Under the pieces are notes generated by a model. The model ran no database searches and was not told where the DNA came from. It saw only the letters and a list, made by a program, of their open reading frames with translations. A DNA stretch of 64,000 bases from Ruegeria sp. HKCCD4315. GTDB lineage: Bacteria; Pseudomonadota; Alphaproteobacteria; Rhodobacterales; Rhodobacteraceae. Positions within the stretch are counted from its first letter, which is position 1. Each line of letters starts with the position of its first letter. Below, in pieces: positions 26,030 through 33,870 of this stretch. The DNA is taken from NCBI RefSeq assembly GCF_013112245.1, contig NZ_WVRN01000001.1, positions 289,001-353,000 on the forward strand, in the 5' to 3' direction. Both the position numbers and the translations under genes were made by a program.

Positions 26030-27076
26030 TCAGGCTGCTTCGATCATGCAGCCCGTGCCCCAGAAATTGAACACATAGATGTCTGCGTCATCTGTTCCGT
26101 CCGAGCCAGCATAGTCGTCAACGGGGGCTTCGACCGGGTCCATGTCATCGACCTCAACAATGTCCATGTCGTCGGTGTCTGTATCCTGCATGTCATCCTC
26201 GGCCATGTCCGACGGTGTCATGTCGTCTGTCTCCCAGTGGAACTGATCAATCTGCGCCAGAACGTTATCCAGGAAAGCTTCCAGTTCGGCCAGAAAGGCT
26301 GCCACGTCAAAACATCCGTCAGGTTCTTCACCGACAGGTGTCTCGGGGGCTGGCTCGGCCACATCCGTGTCGGGTGTTTCGGCATCCGGCTCCTCGGGCT
26401 CGGCCACGTCGGTGTCAGGCGTTTCGGCATCCGGCTCCTCGGGTTCGGCCACATCGGTATCGGGCGTTTCAGTATCCGGATCCTCGGGTTCGACCACATC
26501 AGTGTCGGGCGTTTCGGCATCCGGGTCCTCAGGCTCGGCCACATCGGTGTCGGGCGTCTCGGCGCCCGGGTCTTGGGGGTCCGCCACATCGTCCACAGGT
26601 GGAACCGGAGCGTTCCCGTTGTCCAGCATCACAGCGCTGTCAGTGGCCGCGAAATTCTGAGTGACCATCACCGCGTCGAATCCTTGCATGTCACCGGTTT
26701 CAATGCCGATGCCAATATATTCGAAATCAGGGTTCAGAATGTTTGCTCGGTGTCCCGGGCTGTTCATCAGGTTTTCGTGCAACTGCGCGACGTCATCGCT
26801 AATGCCGGGCTCGCCGCGTTCTGATTGCCAGGCGATATTCTCGCCAGTGCGCCAGCTGCCGGACAGATCAAAACCTGCATCCTGCATTCGCTGTGTCGCG
26901 CTGGAGCCGCCCTGGCCTGTATGGCTGAACGTGTCCGTATCCAGCATCCAGCTGCTGTGATCTTCGGATGAGTCGTTCAGCTGTGTTTCCAGTTGCAGTG
27001 GGGTAAGCCCGCGTGATGTGCGCTCGGCGTTGATCAGCGCCAGCATTTCTTGCTCGATTTGACTTGCAGTCGACAT
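26030..27076 (-). CDS. CAP/SCP-domain protein with acidic 15-residue tandem repeats
   Basis: 348 residues. A CAP (SCP/PR-1-like) domain spans about 8-145 with the family marks LINAERT, FSHTG, AG near 67, GENIA and NSPGHRANILNPDFEYIGIG. It is followed by five copies of a 15-residue unit (consensus DVAEPEDPDAETPDT) at residues 163-237, then an Asp/Glu/Met-rich tail ending in two aromatic and Cys-containing segments (VFNFWGTGC). No classical signal peptide is visible, so export by a non-Sec route such as type I secretion is possible but unproven. GGAGG precedes the ATG. The function of bacterial CAP proteins is mostly unknown. Confidence 0.85.
   Translation of the reverse strand: MSTASQIEQEMLALINAERTSRGLTPLQLETQLNDSSEDHSSWMLDTDTFSHTGQGGSSATQRMQDAGFDLSGSWRTGENIAWQSERGEPGISDDVAQLHENLMNSPGHRANILNPDFEYIGIGIETGDMQGFDAVMVTQNFAATDSAVMLDNGNAPVPPVDDVADPQDPGAETPDTDVAEPEDPDAETPDTDVVEPEDPDTETPDTDVAEPEEPDAETPDTDVAEPEEPDAETPDTDVAEPAPETPVGEEPDGCFDVAAFLAELEAFLDNVLAQIDQFHWETDDMTPSDMAEDDMQDTDTDDMDIVEVDDMDPVEAPVDDYAGSDGTDDADIYVFNFWGTGCMIEAA
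26366..26590 (-). repeat. Five tandem 45-bp coding repeats
   Basis: Five in-frame copies of a 45-bp unit encoding residues 163-237 of the CAP protein; a sixth partial copy follows. Units differ by a few substitutions (Ala/Val, Glu/Asp, Ala/Thr), so they are old enough to have drifted but similar enough for slippage or recombination to change copy number. Confidence 0.9.
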
Positions 27077-27310
27077 GGTAGCCTCCGTTTGTAAGTGTCG
27101 TCCGATTGGACGTCGCCAGTTACAAGCGGCTTGCTGAGGTCAGATAGGGGCGCAGAAATATTAGGCGAATTCTGGCGGGGCAATGCTACCAGAGCGGGAT
27201 TCGCTGCGCTGCAAAATGCCGGGCAAAATGTTGCTGGTGGGGAAATGGCGGCTTGTCGCACACCCTGAAGCACGAGTCGGCGGAATAAAACCCACCCCTG
27301 AAACGACAAA

Positions 27311-27332
27311 CCCCCGGGCGGGGCCTCGGGGG
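27311..27332 (-). terminator. GC-rich hairpin terminator after rpsU
   Basis: Read on the minus strand, CCCCCG ... CGGGGG with a ten-base loop, then TTTGTCGTTT. It lies about 40 bp after the rpsU stop. Confidence 0.7.
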
Positions 27333-27371
27333 TCGTCAAATAGTGTCATCTAAAGCTGGATGAGGAAAGTC

Positions 27372-27578
27372 TTAGAGCAGACCTTCGCGCTGGGCTTTCT
27401 TGCGTGCCAGTTTACGGGCACGACGAATCGCTTCAGCTTTCTCACGCGCTTTTTTCTCGGACGGTTTCTCGAAATGTTGCTTCAGCTTCATTTCACGGAA
27501 CACGCCTTCGCGCTGCAGCTTTTTCTTCAGGGCACGAAGCGCCTGATCGACGTTATTGTCGCGAACACTAACCTGCAT
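27372..27578 (-). CDS. rpsU: 30S ribosomal protein S21
   Basis: 68-residue basic protein of the small subunit near the mRNA exit region. It matches the S21 pattern with [20 protein letters not shown] at the start, an [17 protein letters not shown] middle and a highly basic C-terminus. A ribosome-binding site (AAAGGTGG) precedes the ATG. COQ9 is transcribed divergently from 110 bp away. A terminator follows, so it is probably monocistronic. Confidence 0.97.
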   Translation of the reverse strand: MQVSVRDNNVDQALRALKKKLQREGVFREMKLKQHFEKPSEKKAREKAEAIRRARKLARKKAQREGLL

Positions 27579-27689
27579 GTGGTTGTCACCACCTTTCTAG
27601 ATAGAGTTGCAAGGAAATTGCAGGAGTTGGCCGTATAGCAAAGCCGCCCTAACTTGTCTAGTACTGGGCCCGACAACCGGAGAACCGCC

Positions 27690-28382
27690 ATGACGACCAC
27701 ATATGAAGATGCAAAACAGCAGCTTTTGGATGCGATGCTGATCCATGTTCCCTTCGACGGCTGGTCGGAAACCAGTTTTCGTGCCTCTATTTCCGATTGT
27801 GATCTGGATGATGGTCTGGCCCGTGCGATCTGTCCACGCGGGGCGGTTGATCTGGCGCTGGCTTACCACGCACGCGGCGATCAGGCGATGCTGGATCGCA
27901 TCAAATCCGAAGATCTGAGCGAGTTGAAATTCCGCGACAAGATTGCAGCTGCGGTTCGGTTCCGGTTGCAGGCGGTCGAAGACAAAGAGTTGGTGCGCCG
28001 TGGCATGACCCTGTTTTCCCTGCCGACCCATGCGGCGGATGGGGCCAAGGCGGTCTGGCAAACCTGCGATCTGATCTGGGATGCGCTGGGCGACACGTCG
28101 GACGATGTGAATTGGTACACCAAACGGGCCACTCTGTCGGGGGTTTACTCGTCGACGTTGCTGTTTTGGCTGGGCGATGACAGCCCCGACCATCAGCGCA
28201 CGTGGGAATTCCTGGACCGCCGGATCGCAAATGTCATGGAGTTTGAAAAGCTCAAGGCGCAGGTACGCGACAATCCGGTGCTGAAGCCGTTTCTGGCGGT
28301 TCCGAACTGGCTGGCCGGGCAGGTGAAAGCGCCCATGAGAATGCGGGCCGATCTTCCGGGCATGTTGAACCCTCGAAAGTAG
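27690..28382 (+). CDS. COQ9 family protein (ubiquinone biosynthesis)
   Basis: 230-residue protein of the COQ9 family, a lipid-binding TetR-fold protein that in mitochondria presents the quinone intermediate to the COQ7 hydroxylase. Visible: HVPFDGWSETSF near residue 18, the characteristic region KRATLSGVYSSTLLFWLGD near 145, and a C-terminal amphipathic helix used for membrane contact in the family. ATG 27690 is chosen because family proteins start near this point; the frame is open from 27654. Next gene downstream is a quinone oxidoreductase 61 bp later. Confidence 0.9.
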   Translation: MTTTYEDAKQQLLDAMLIHVPFDGWSETSFRASISDCDLDDGLARAICPRGAVDLALAYHARGDQAMLDRIKSEDLSELKFRDKIAAAVRFRLQAVEDKELVRRGMTLFSLPTHAADGAKAVWQTCDLIWDALGDTSDDVNWYTKRATLSGVYSSTLLFWLGDDSPDHQRTWEFLDRRIANVMEFEKLKAQVRDNPVLKPFLAVPNWLAGQVKAPMRMRADLPGMLNPRK

Positions 28383-28443
28383 GGCATCTTGGCGCTAGGC
28401 CCCGGCCCGTATGCCTGCTAGGCATTGCGCAAAGGAGGTGCCT

Positions 28444-29430
28444 ATGACCCAGATGATGCGCGCTGTTGAGATCACCAAACCGGGTGGTCCTGATGTTTTG
28501 CAACTGACTGAACGTCCTGTTCCCGAGCCGGGTAACGGACAGGTTGTGCTGAAAGTAGCTTATGCCGGTGTGAACCGTCCTGATGCGTTGCAGCGGGCAG
28601 GGGCCTATGATCCGCCTCCAGGTGCCAGCGACCTGCCGGGGCTTGAGGCGTCGGGCGAAGTGGTCTCGGTCGGTGCAGGGGTCGAGGGGTTGTCAGTCGG
28701 CGACAAGGTTTGTGCGTTGTTGCCGGGTGGGGGCTATGCCGAATACGTCGCCACGTCTGCGGCGCATTGCCTTCCGGTCCCTGCGGGGATGGGAATGAAA
28801 GAAGCCGCTTGCCTGCCGGAAACCTTTTTCACCGTCTGGTCCAACGTGTTCACACGTGGTGGTCTGAAAGCGGGTGAGCGGTTTCTGGTCCATGGCGGCT
28901 CCAGCGGGATCGGGACAACGGCAATCCAACTGGCCAATGCTTTTGGTGCACGTGTCTTTGCGACCGCTGGGTCCGATGAGAAATGTGAGGCTTGCGTCAA
29001 GCTGGGTGCGGAAAAGGCAATCAACTATCGCGATGAAGATTTTGTGGCCACCATGCGGGCCGAGGGCGGGGCGAACCTGATCCTTGATATGGTGGGTGGG
29101 GATTACATCCCACGCAACGTCAAAGCATTGGCCGAGGATGGGCGTTTGGTACAGATCGCGTTCCTGCAAGGTCCGAAGGTCGAGCTGAACTTTGCGATGA
29201 TGATGGTCAAACGTTTGACCCTGACCGGCAGCACCCTGCGCCCGCAGAGCGATTTGGCCAAGGCACAAATTGCGCAGGACTTGCGCGAAGCCGTTTGGCC
29301 TCTGCTCGACGCTGGCAAAGTTGCCCCCGTTATGGACAGCGTATTTGAACTGGCCGACGCGGCAGCGGCCCATGCGCGCATGGAAAGCTCTGGCCATATC
29401 GGCAAGATTGTCCTCAAGGTTTCGGACTAA
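28444..29430 (+). CDS. NAD(P)H-quinone oxidoreductase, PIG3 type (MDR superfamily)
   Basis: 328-residue zinc-independent medium-chain dehydrogenase. The N-terminal GroES-like domain (about 30-115) has VNRPDALQRAGAYDPPPGAS, the PIG3 phrase, followed by GLEASGEV; the Rossmann domain has HGGSSGIGTTAIQLA near 147. No structural or catalytic zinc ligands are seen. The family reduces quinones or enones with NADPH. An almost perfect ribosome-binding site (AAAGGAGGTG) precedes ATG 28444. Co-directional with COQ9, possibly one operon. Confidence 0.92.
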   Translation: MTQMMRAVEITKPGGPDVLQLTERPVPEPGNGQVVLKVAYAGVNRPDALQRAGAYDPPPGASDLPGLEASGEVVSVGAGVEGLSVGDKVCALLPGGGYAEYVATSAAHCLPVPAGMGMKEAACLPETFFTVWSNVFTRGGLKAGERFLVHGGSSGIGTTAIQLANAFGARVFATAGSDEKCEACVKLGAEKAINYRDEDFVATMRAEGGANLILDMVGGDYIPRNVKALAEDGRLVQIAFLQGPKVELNFAMMMVKRLTLTGSTLRPQSDLAKAQIAQDLREAVWPLLDAGKVAPVMDSVFELADAAAAHARMESSGHIGKIVLKVSD

Positions 29431-29460
29431 GTGTCAAATGCGCGGGCTTGTCCCGCGCCT

Positions 29461-30318
29461 TCACGCAACCGCGCGGCGGTATAGATGCCATGTGGCGTGG
29501 CCCAGAACGGGTACTACCACGATCAGACCCAACAGCATCGGCAAGGCGCCCAGAAAAAGCAGCGCCGCCACGATGAAGCCCCATGTCAGGATGACGCCGG
29601 GGTTCTCGCGCAAGACACGAAACGATGTCACAACCGCCACCGGCAGCCCCACCTTGCGGTCCAGCAGCAATGGAAAGCTTACAACGCTGACTGCCAATGC
29701 GCACAGGGCGAACACAAAACCAACAGCGGTTCCCGCGACAATCATCGTCCATCCCGCAGAAGTGGTGAGAACCTGTGTGGCAAATGCACTAAGGGATGCG
29801 GGTACTTCAGGGCCCATTGTATTAGTATGAATGGCTTGTGCGACCATCAGCCAGACCAAAAGCAGCATGACGAGGTAGAAGCCAAGCACCAGAATTGCAC
29901 CGAAGGACGGTGATCTGAAGACACCGAACGCATCCAACCAATGCACTGCGCTGCCCTGTTCACGCTTGCGGCTAATCTCATAAAGCCCCACGGCGGCGAC
30001 TGGCCCGATCAAGGCAAAGCCGGCGACAAGCGGAGCCAGAAGCGGCACCAGATTCATGTTCAAAGCAAAGCCGAACATCAAGAGCCCTGCGATCGGGTAG
30101 ATCAACACGATGAACACGGCATCCGCCCGTGTTTCGAGAAAGTCGTCATAGCCCGCGCGCAGACAGGCGCGCAGGTCTTGCAGCGTCAAGGTTTGCACCA
30201 TTGGCAGCTCTTTGGTGTCCGCGCTGCCCAGGCGCGAGACGCTTTCCGAGACATGATCACCTGCCGCCCCGAGATTTCGGGCGGTCCAGCTGATCGGGTT
30301 TCCGATTGTTTTGGCCAT
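29461..30318 (-). CDS. DUF2189 domain membrane protein
   Basis: 285-residue integral membrane protein with about six helices from residue 65 onward, matching the DUF2189 pattern: a soluble N-terminus, then DFLETRADAVFIVLIYPIAG-type first helix, SPSFGAILVLG, and a final helix pair. The function of this family is not known. It lies between two quinone oxidoreductase genes on the opposite strand, convergent with the first (30 bp between stops) and divergent from the second. Confidence 0.8.
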   Translation of the reverse strand: MAKTIGNPISWTARNLGAAGDHVSESVSRLGSADTKELPMVQTLTLQDLRACLRAGYDDFLETRADAVFIVLIYPIAGLLMFGFALNMNLVPLLAPLVAGFALIGPVAAVGLYEISRKREQGSAVHWLDAFGVFRSPSFGAILVLGFYLVMLLLVWLMVAQAIHTNTMGPEVPASLSAFATQVLTTSAGWTMIVAGTAVGFVFALCALAVSVVSFPLLLDRKVGLPVAVVTSFRVLRENPGVILTWGFIVAALLFLGALPMLLGLIVVVPVLGHATWHLYRRAVA

Positions 30319-30511
30319 TTTCCTCCCCTTCCCTGGCGAAAACTGCGCCGCGGGGCGGATCCGGCATCACGTTGCCCGTGGCCGGACCAGCCGGCAACGC
30401 CTGATTGCAGTATAGCACAGTTTTGCGAAATCCAGATCAATAGTCTGGCATCGCACGGATTGCCCTGCGTCGAAGTCATGTTAGCTTGAGGGCAGGCAAG
30501 AGGAGGTCAGG

Positions 30512-31495
30512 ATGCAGAATACAGCAAAAACAGTTATGATTCATGAGTTTGGCGGCCCCGACGTTCTGCGGATCGAAGACAGACCGCTCGGTGACCCCGG
30601 ACCGGGGGAAATCCGAATTCGTCACGAAGCCTGTGGTCTGAATTTTATCGATGTATATCAACGGACTGGCTTGTATCCTCTGGACCTTCCGCACGCGCTG
30701 GGCATGGAGGCCGCAGGTGTTGTCGAGGCTGTTGGCGAAGGGGTAACGCATCTGGCACCGGGACAGCGGGCTGCATATGCTGCGGCACCGTCGGGGGCCT
30801 ATTGCGAGGCCCGTGTGATGCCAGCAGCGCAGGTTTGCCCCTTGCCAGATGACATTACATTTCAGACTGCTGCGGCGATGATGCTTAAAGGTTTAACGGT
30901 GGAATACCTGTTTCATCGAACGACTCCGTTGAAACGCGGCGATACTGTCCTGTTCCATGCCGCCGCCGGTGGTGTTGGGCTGATCGCCTGTCAATGGGCA
31001 AAATCCGAGGGGATCACATTGATCGGGACGGCTGGAAGTGATGAAAAATGCAGCCTGGCCCGTTTCAACGGGGCTGCGCATTGCATCAACTACCGGACTG
31101 AAAATTTCGCCGAGCGCGTGGCCGAGATCACCAAGGGGCAGGGTGTGGATGTGGTGATGGATTCCGTTGGGGCGGACACGTTCGAGGGATCTTTGGATTC
31201 CCTCAAGCCGCTGGGCATGATGATTTCTTTCGGAAATGCTTCGGGCCCGGTGCCGCCCTTCAATATCGGTGTTCTGGGTCAAAAGGGTTCACTTAAGATC
31301 ACCCGGCCCACGCTGTTTACGCATATCTCGGATCATGCGGTGTGTCAGGCAATGGCCCGACGACTATTTGGCAAAGTTGAAGGCGGTGAGGTCAAGATCC
31401 ATGTGGATCAACGCTTTGCGCTTGATCAGGTCGCTGATGCGCATCGCGCGCTTGAGGCGCGGCAAACAACCGGCAGTACAATTTTGGATGTGTGA
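30512..31495 (+). CDS. Quinone oxidoreductase (MDR superfamily)
   Basis: 327-residue NADPH-dependent quinone oxidoreductase, zinc-free MDR type, similar in layout to E. coli QorA. N-terminal GroES-like domain with EACGLNFIDVYQRTGLYP (the qor signature) near 40-57, GMEAAGVVEAVG, and the Rossmann motif HAAAGGVGLIACQWAK near 150; GTAGSDEK and NYRTENF follow. It reduces quinones one electron at a time in characterised members. GAGGAGG lies before the ATG. A terminator hairpin follows at once. Confidence 0.92.
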   Translation: MQNTAKTVMIHEFGGPDVLRIEDRPLGDPGPGEIRIRHEACGLNFIDVYQRTGLYPLDLPHALGMEAAGVVEAVGEGVTHLAPGQRAAYAAAPSGAYCEARVMPAAQVCPLPDDITFQTAAAMMLKGLTVEYLFHRTTPLKRGDTVLFHAAAGGVGLIACQWAKSEGITLIGTAGSDEKCSLARFNGAAHCINYRTENFAERVAEITKGQGVDVVMDSVGADTFEGSLDSLKPLGMMISFGNASGPVPPFNIGVLGQKGSLKITRPTLFTHISDHAVCQAMARRLFGKVEGGEVKIHVDQRFALDQVADAHRALEARQTTGSTILDV

Positions 31496-31500
31496 GACGC

Positions 31501-31523
31501 GACCCGGCTGAAAAAGCCGGGTC
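31501..31523 (+). terminator. Hairpin terminator after the quinone oxidoreductase
   Basis: GACCCGGCT-GAAAA-AGCCGGGTC, a 9-bp perfect stem, 5 bp after the stop; the tail ATAAGTTTTC is only partly T-rich. It lies in the convergent gap with the beta-barrel gene and may serve both. Confidence 0.65.
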
Positions 31524-31545
31524 ATAAGTTTTCAGACAACAGTTA

Positions 31546-32079
31546 TCAAAACCGATACGTCGCCCGGATCTGCAATGTGGTTGCGTCTACATCCACACCA
31601 GTTGCGTTGAAATTGTCGAATTCGTGGTACAGCAGTTCCCCACCGATGCTCACATTGGGTGCCACGATCTGCTCATAGCCTGCGCCGATGAACCAGCCGT
31701 CATCGCTGCCGAGGGTGTCTGTCCCGGCTTCGGCATACCCGACCGTGCCGTATAGAAGACCTTGTGGGTTAACTTTGTACCCTGCGCGCGCTTTCAGGCG
31801 CCATACGTCTTCGACGGTAGCGGCTCCGGCCAGATCCACATCGGTCCAGTCGTAATCAAAGCCGCCGCCGACAACCCAGGTTCCCAGATCATAGTCGTAA
31901 CCCAGTACAATACCACCGATTGCGCCGTCTCCGTCGACGCCAGATACGTTGGTGTCCACGTCGATGTAACCCAACTGCAGACCACCGTAGAAGCCGGTCC
32001 AATTGCCCGAAGATTGCGCCAGCGCTGATCCGGCCGTCAGTGTCGCGGCCGTTGCGATGAGAGCCAATTTCAAAGTCAT
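31546..32079 (-). CDS. Outer-membrane beta-barrel protein (8-stranded type)
   Basis: 177 residues. A clear signal peptide (ALIATAATLTAGSALA, cleaved near residue 21) is followed by alternating hydrophobic/polar strands with Tyr/Gly-rich turns: NWTGFYGGLQLGY, GIVLGYDYDLG, LKARAGYKV, WFIGAGYEQ. It ends in TYRF, a C-terminal aromatic typical of BamA-assembled barrels. Size fits a small OmpA-barrel or Opa-like protein. Function unknown. GGAAATG region gives a purine-rich site. A 260-bp gap separates it from the YHS gene; nothing else is recognised there. Confidence 0.85.
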   Translation of the reverse strand: MTLKLALIATAATLTAGSALAQSSGNWTGFYGGLQLGYIDVDTNVSGVDGDGAIGGIVLGYDYDLGTWVVGGGFDYDWTDVDLAGAATVEDVWRLKARAGYKVNPQGLLYGTVGYAEAGTDTLGSDDGWFIGAGYEQIVAPNVSIGGELLYHEFDNFNATGVDVDATTLQIRATYRF

Positions 32080-32339
32080 CTCATTTCCTTTCGTTCGAAA
32101 CTCTGCACGAGCGAGCCTCTGCTCACCTATGCAAACCGATACGATCCAGCTTGGTCACCGGATCATTGATTTCTACGTATTCCAGCCCGAAATCCGGCGC
32201 TTAAAGATACAGGCAAGCGCCTGTGCCCTGTTCAGCCGGGCACTTGGTATACTGAAAAGATAGGAAAGGATCTGAGGTCTTCAAACGACATGCGGCGACG
32301 GAACGCTCCGCCGCCGACACGCCTGACATTTTCAGCGGA

Positions 32340-32816
32340 TTATTGCGCTTGCAGCTCCGCAGGGGTCTTGTCAGCGATGGTTTCCCAGTTTGCGCTTGCG
32401 CTTTCGATGAAGCCCGGGATGTCGCCTTCCCAACGTTCCTGGATATCTTGCGACAGGTTCAGGTACAGCTTGTTGTCAACGATTTTCCAGTGGTTCGGGT
32501 CGCCGTCGAACTTGAAGCCCATGGCCGCGCCAAATGCACAGTAGCCACCGTATGCGGGCAGGTATGCCTCCGGGTTGGCTTCAAAAGCGGCTTTGTTTTC
32601 TTCCGACGAGAAACGGTACAGCGCTTCATCATGCAGCGTGGTGATGCGGTAATCGCCCTTGGTTGCTTCACCGGCGGTGAAGTAGGCAACCGGGTCATAG
32701 CCCTGCATCGCCAGGCCGGTCGAGCTTGCGTTGATTTCCACGCCTGCAGCCAAAGTCGAAGTTGCCAGCGCGACGGACAGAGCGACGCCGCTGATCAGAG
32801 ATTTAAAAGTGTTCAT
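32340..32816 (-). CDS. Exported YHS-domain protein
   Basis: 158 residues with a signal peptide (SLISGVALSVALATSTLAA). A YHS-like domain covers about 35-90: GLAMQGYDPVAYF and the YGGYCAFGAAMG segment with its single Cys. A Trp/Tyr-rich C-terminal region (KLYLNLSQDIQERWEGD) follows. The family is periplasmic and sometimes metal-linked; no function is established. ATG 32816 has AAAGGTGAAG upstream; the frame opens to 32855. Confidence 0.85.
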   Translation of the reverse strand: MNTFKSLISGVALSVALATSTLAAGVEINASSTGLAMQGYDPVAYFTAGEATKGDYRITTLHDEALYRFSSEENKAAFEANPEAYLPAYGGYCAFGAAMGFKFDGDPNHWKIVDNKLYLNLSQDIQERWEGDIPGFIESASANWETIADKTPAELQAQ

Positions 32817-32992
32817 TGCTTCACCTTTCGTGAAAGGAGCCTTGTCTTGGTGCAAACGCAGGCCCCGGTTGTTGTCCTGTGCGGCCCGTAATTGACCGTC
32901 ACGACAGCGATCTGGGAAGCGGGGTGATCACGTTCAAAGCAATGAATTGTGATTGTGCAGCAGCAAAGATGTCGTGTTCAAAAATGCAGAGC

Positions 32993-33268
32993 TTAGCAGA
33001 TTTGGTCAGGCACAAGGCCCAGTACAAAAGTGATGACTTTGCTGGCGGGCATTTCACAGGGCCGCAGCAAAGCCCCGCTGGCGCGCGTCTGGTACAGGTT
33101 CAGGCTGATATAGTCCGCGCCGCCCCGCTCATGGGCGACCAGTTTGTGCGACTTGCCACCAGCCATCCGCTGCCGCACGACAACATAGCTGCGCCCATTC
33201 GAAGTGCCGGTAAAGCTGCCTTCCAGCAGCGCCAGAAACGCGGACAAGAACGCGTCGGGTGCCGTCAC
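32993..33268 (-). CDS. Small hypothetical protein, last gene of the pyrB-plsY operon
   Basis: 91 residues from GTG 33268, which overlaps the plsY stop (GTGA). The sequence has alpha/beta character: FLSAFLALLEGSFTG, a basic SYVVVRQRMAGGKSHKLVAHERG segment and SLNLYQTRASGALLRPCEMP. No domain recognised. The frame continues upstream to 33574 antisense-free only by running over plsY, so I reject the longer version. Translational coupling to plsY is the main support that it is real. Confidence 0.6.
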   Translation of the reverse strand: MTAPDAFLSAFLALLEGSFTGTSNGRSYVVVRQRMAGGKSHKLVAHERGGADYISLNLYQTRASGALLRPCEMPASKVITFVLGLVPDQIC

Positions 33269-33870
33269 GGCTTCCCGATTTTCGGTTCTGTCCCGGCCTT
33301 GATCCGTGCCACATTCGAGCCATGACGCCAATAGATCAGAAGCGTCAGGATGATCCCCAGAATAAAGGTGGATCCGTTTGTAAGCACCAATACCCAGGTT
33401 GTCGACAGCGCTGCCGCAGCCAGTGCGCCGACCGACGAAATCCGCCAGATTGCGGCCGCGACCAGCCAGCTCAGGCAGCAGGCCACACCGACGCGCCAGT
33501 CCAGCGCCAGCCACAGCCCCAGAAAGGTTGCCACGCCTTTCCCGCCTTGGAAGCCAAGCCAAATCGGGAAGCAATGGCCCACAAATGCCATAAGCGCTGC
33601 GATTTGGGCGGCATCTTCGCCCGCATAGGCGCGCGCAACAAGAACGGCCACAGCCCCCTTGGCGGCGTCAAACAGCAACGTCAGGGCTGCAGCGGCCTTG
33701 TTTCCAGTGCGCAGAACGTTTGTGGCCCCGATATTGCCCGACCCTATTTCGCGCAGGTTTCCCAGCCCCATGACCTTGGCCAGGATCAACCCAAAGGGGA
33801 TGGATCCCAACAGGTATCCAATCAAAGCCCACAAGAGCAAATCCTCTGCCGAATTTCCGATAATGGGCAT
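33265..33870 (-). CDS. plsY: Glycerol-3-phosphate 1-O-acyltransferase PlsY
   Basis: 201-residue integral membrane acyltransferase that uses acyl-phosphate to acylate glycerol-3-phosphate, the first step of phospholipid synthesis. The three family motifs appear: GSGNIGATNVLR near residue 40, GFQGGKGVATFLG near 105, and a C-terminal third loop with RHGSNVARI near 185. About five helices. Its ATG shares a base with the pyrC' stop (TAATG) and its stop overlaps the next GTG. Confidence 0.95.
   Translation of the reverse strand: MPIIGNSAEDLLLWALIGYLLGSIPFGLILAKVMGLGNLREIGSGNIGATNVLRTGNKAAAALTLLFDAAKGAVAVLVARAYAGEDAAQIAALMAFVGHCFPIWLGFQGGKGVATFLGLWLALDWRVGVACCLSWLVAAAIWRISSVGALAAAALSTTWVLVLTNGSTFILGIILTLLIYWRHGSNVARIKAGTEPKIGKP

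Noticed and set aside
26366-26590. CRISPR-like direct repeat array
   Set aside because: The repeats are in frame, contiguous without spacers, and encode a 15-residue protein unit of the CAP protein.
32270-32339. Terminator for the YHS gene
   Set aside because: A GC-rich imperfect inverted repeat exists near 32291-32316, but it has mismatches and no T-run on the minus strand.
33269-33574. Longer version of the small gene after plsY
   Set aside because: The extra 102 codons overlap plsY on the same strand in another frame and are arginine-rich noise; the GTGA-coupled start is more likely.
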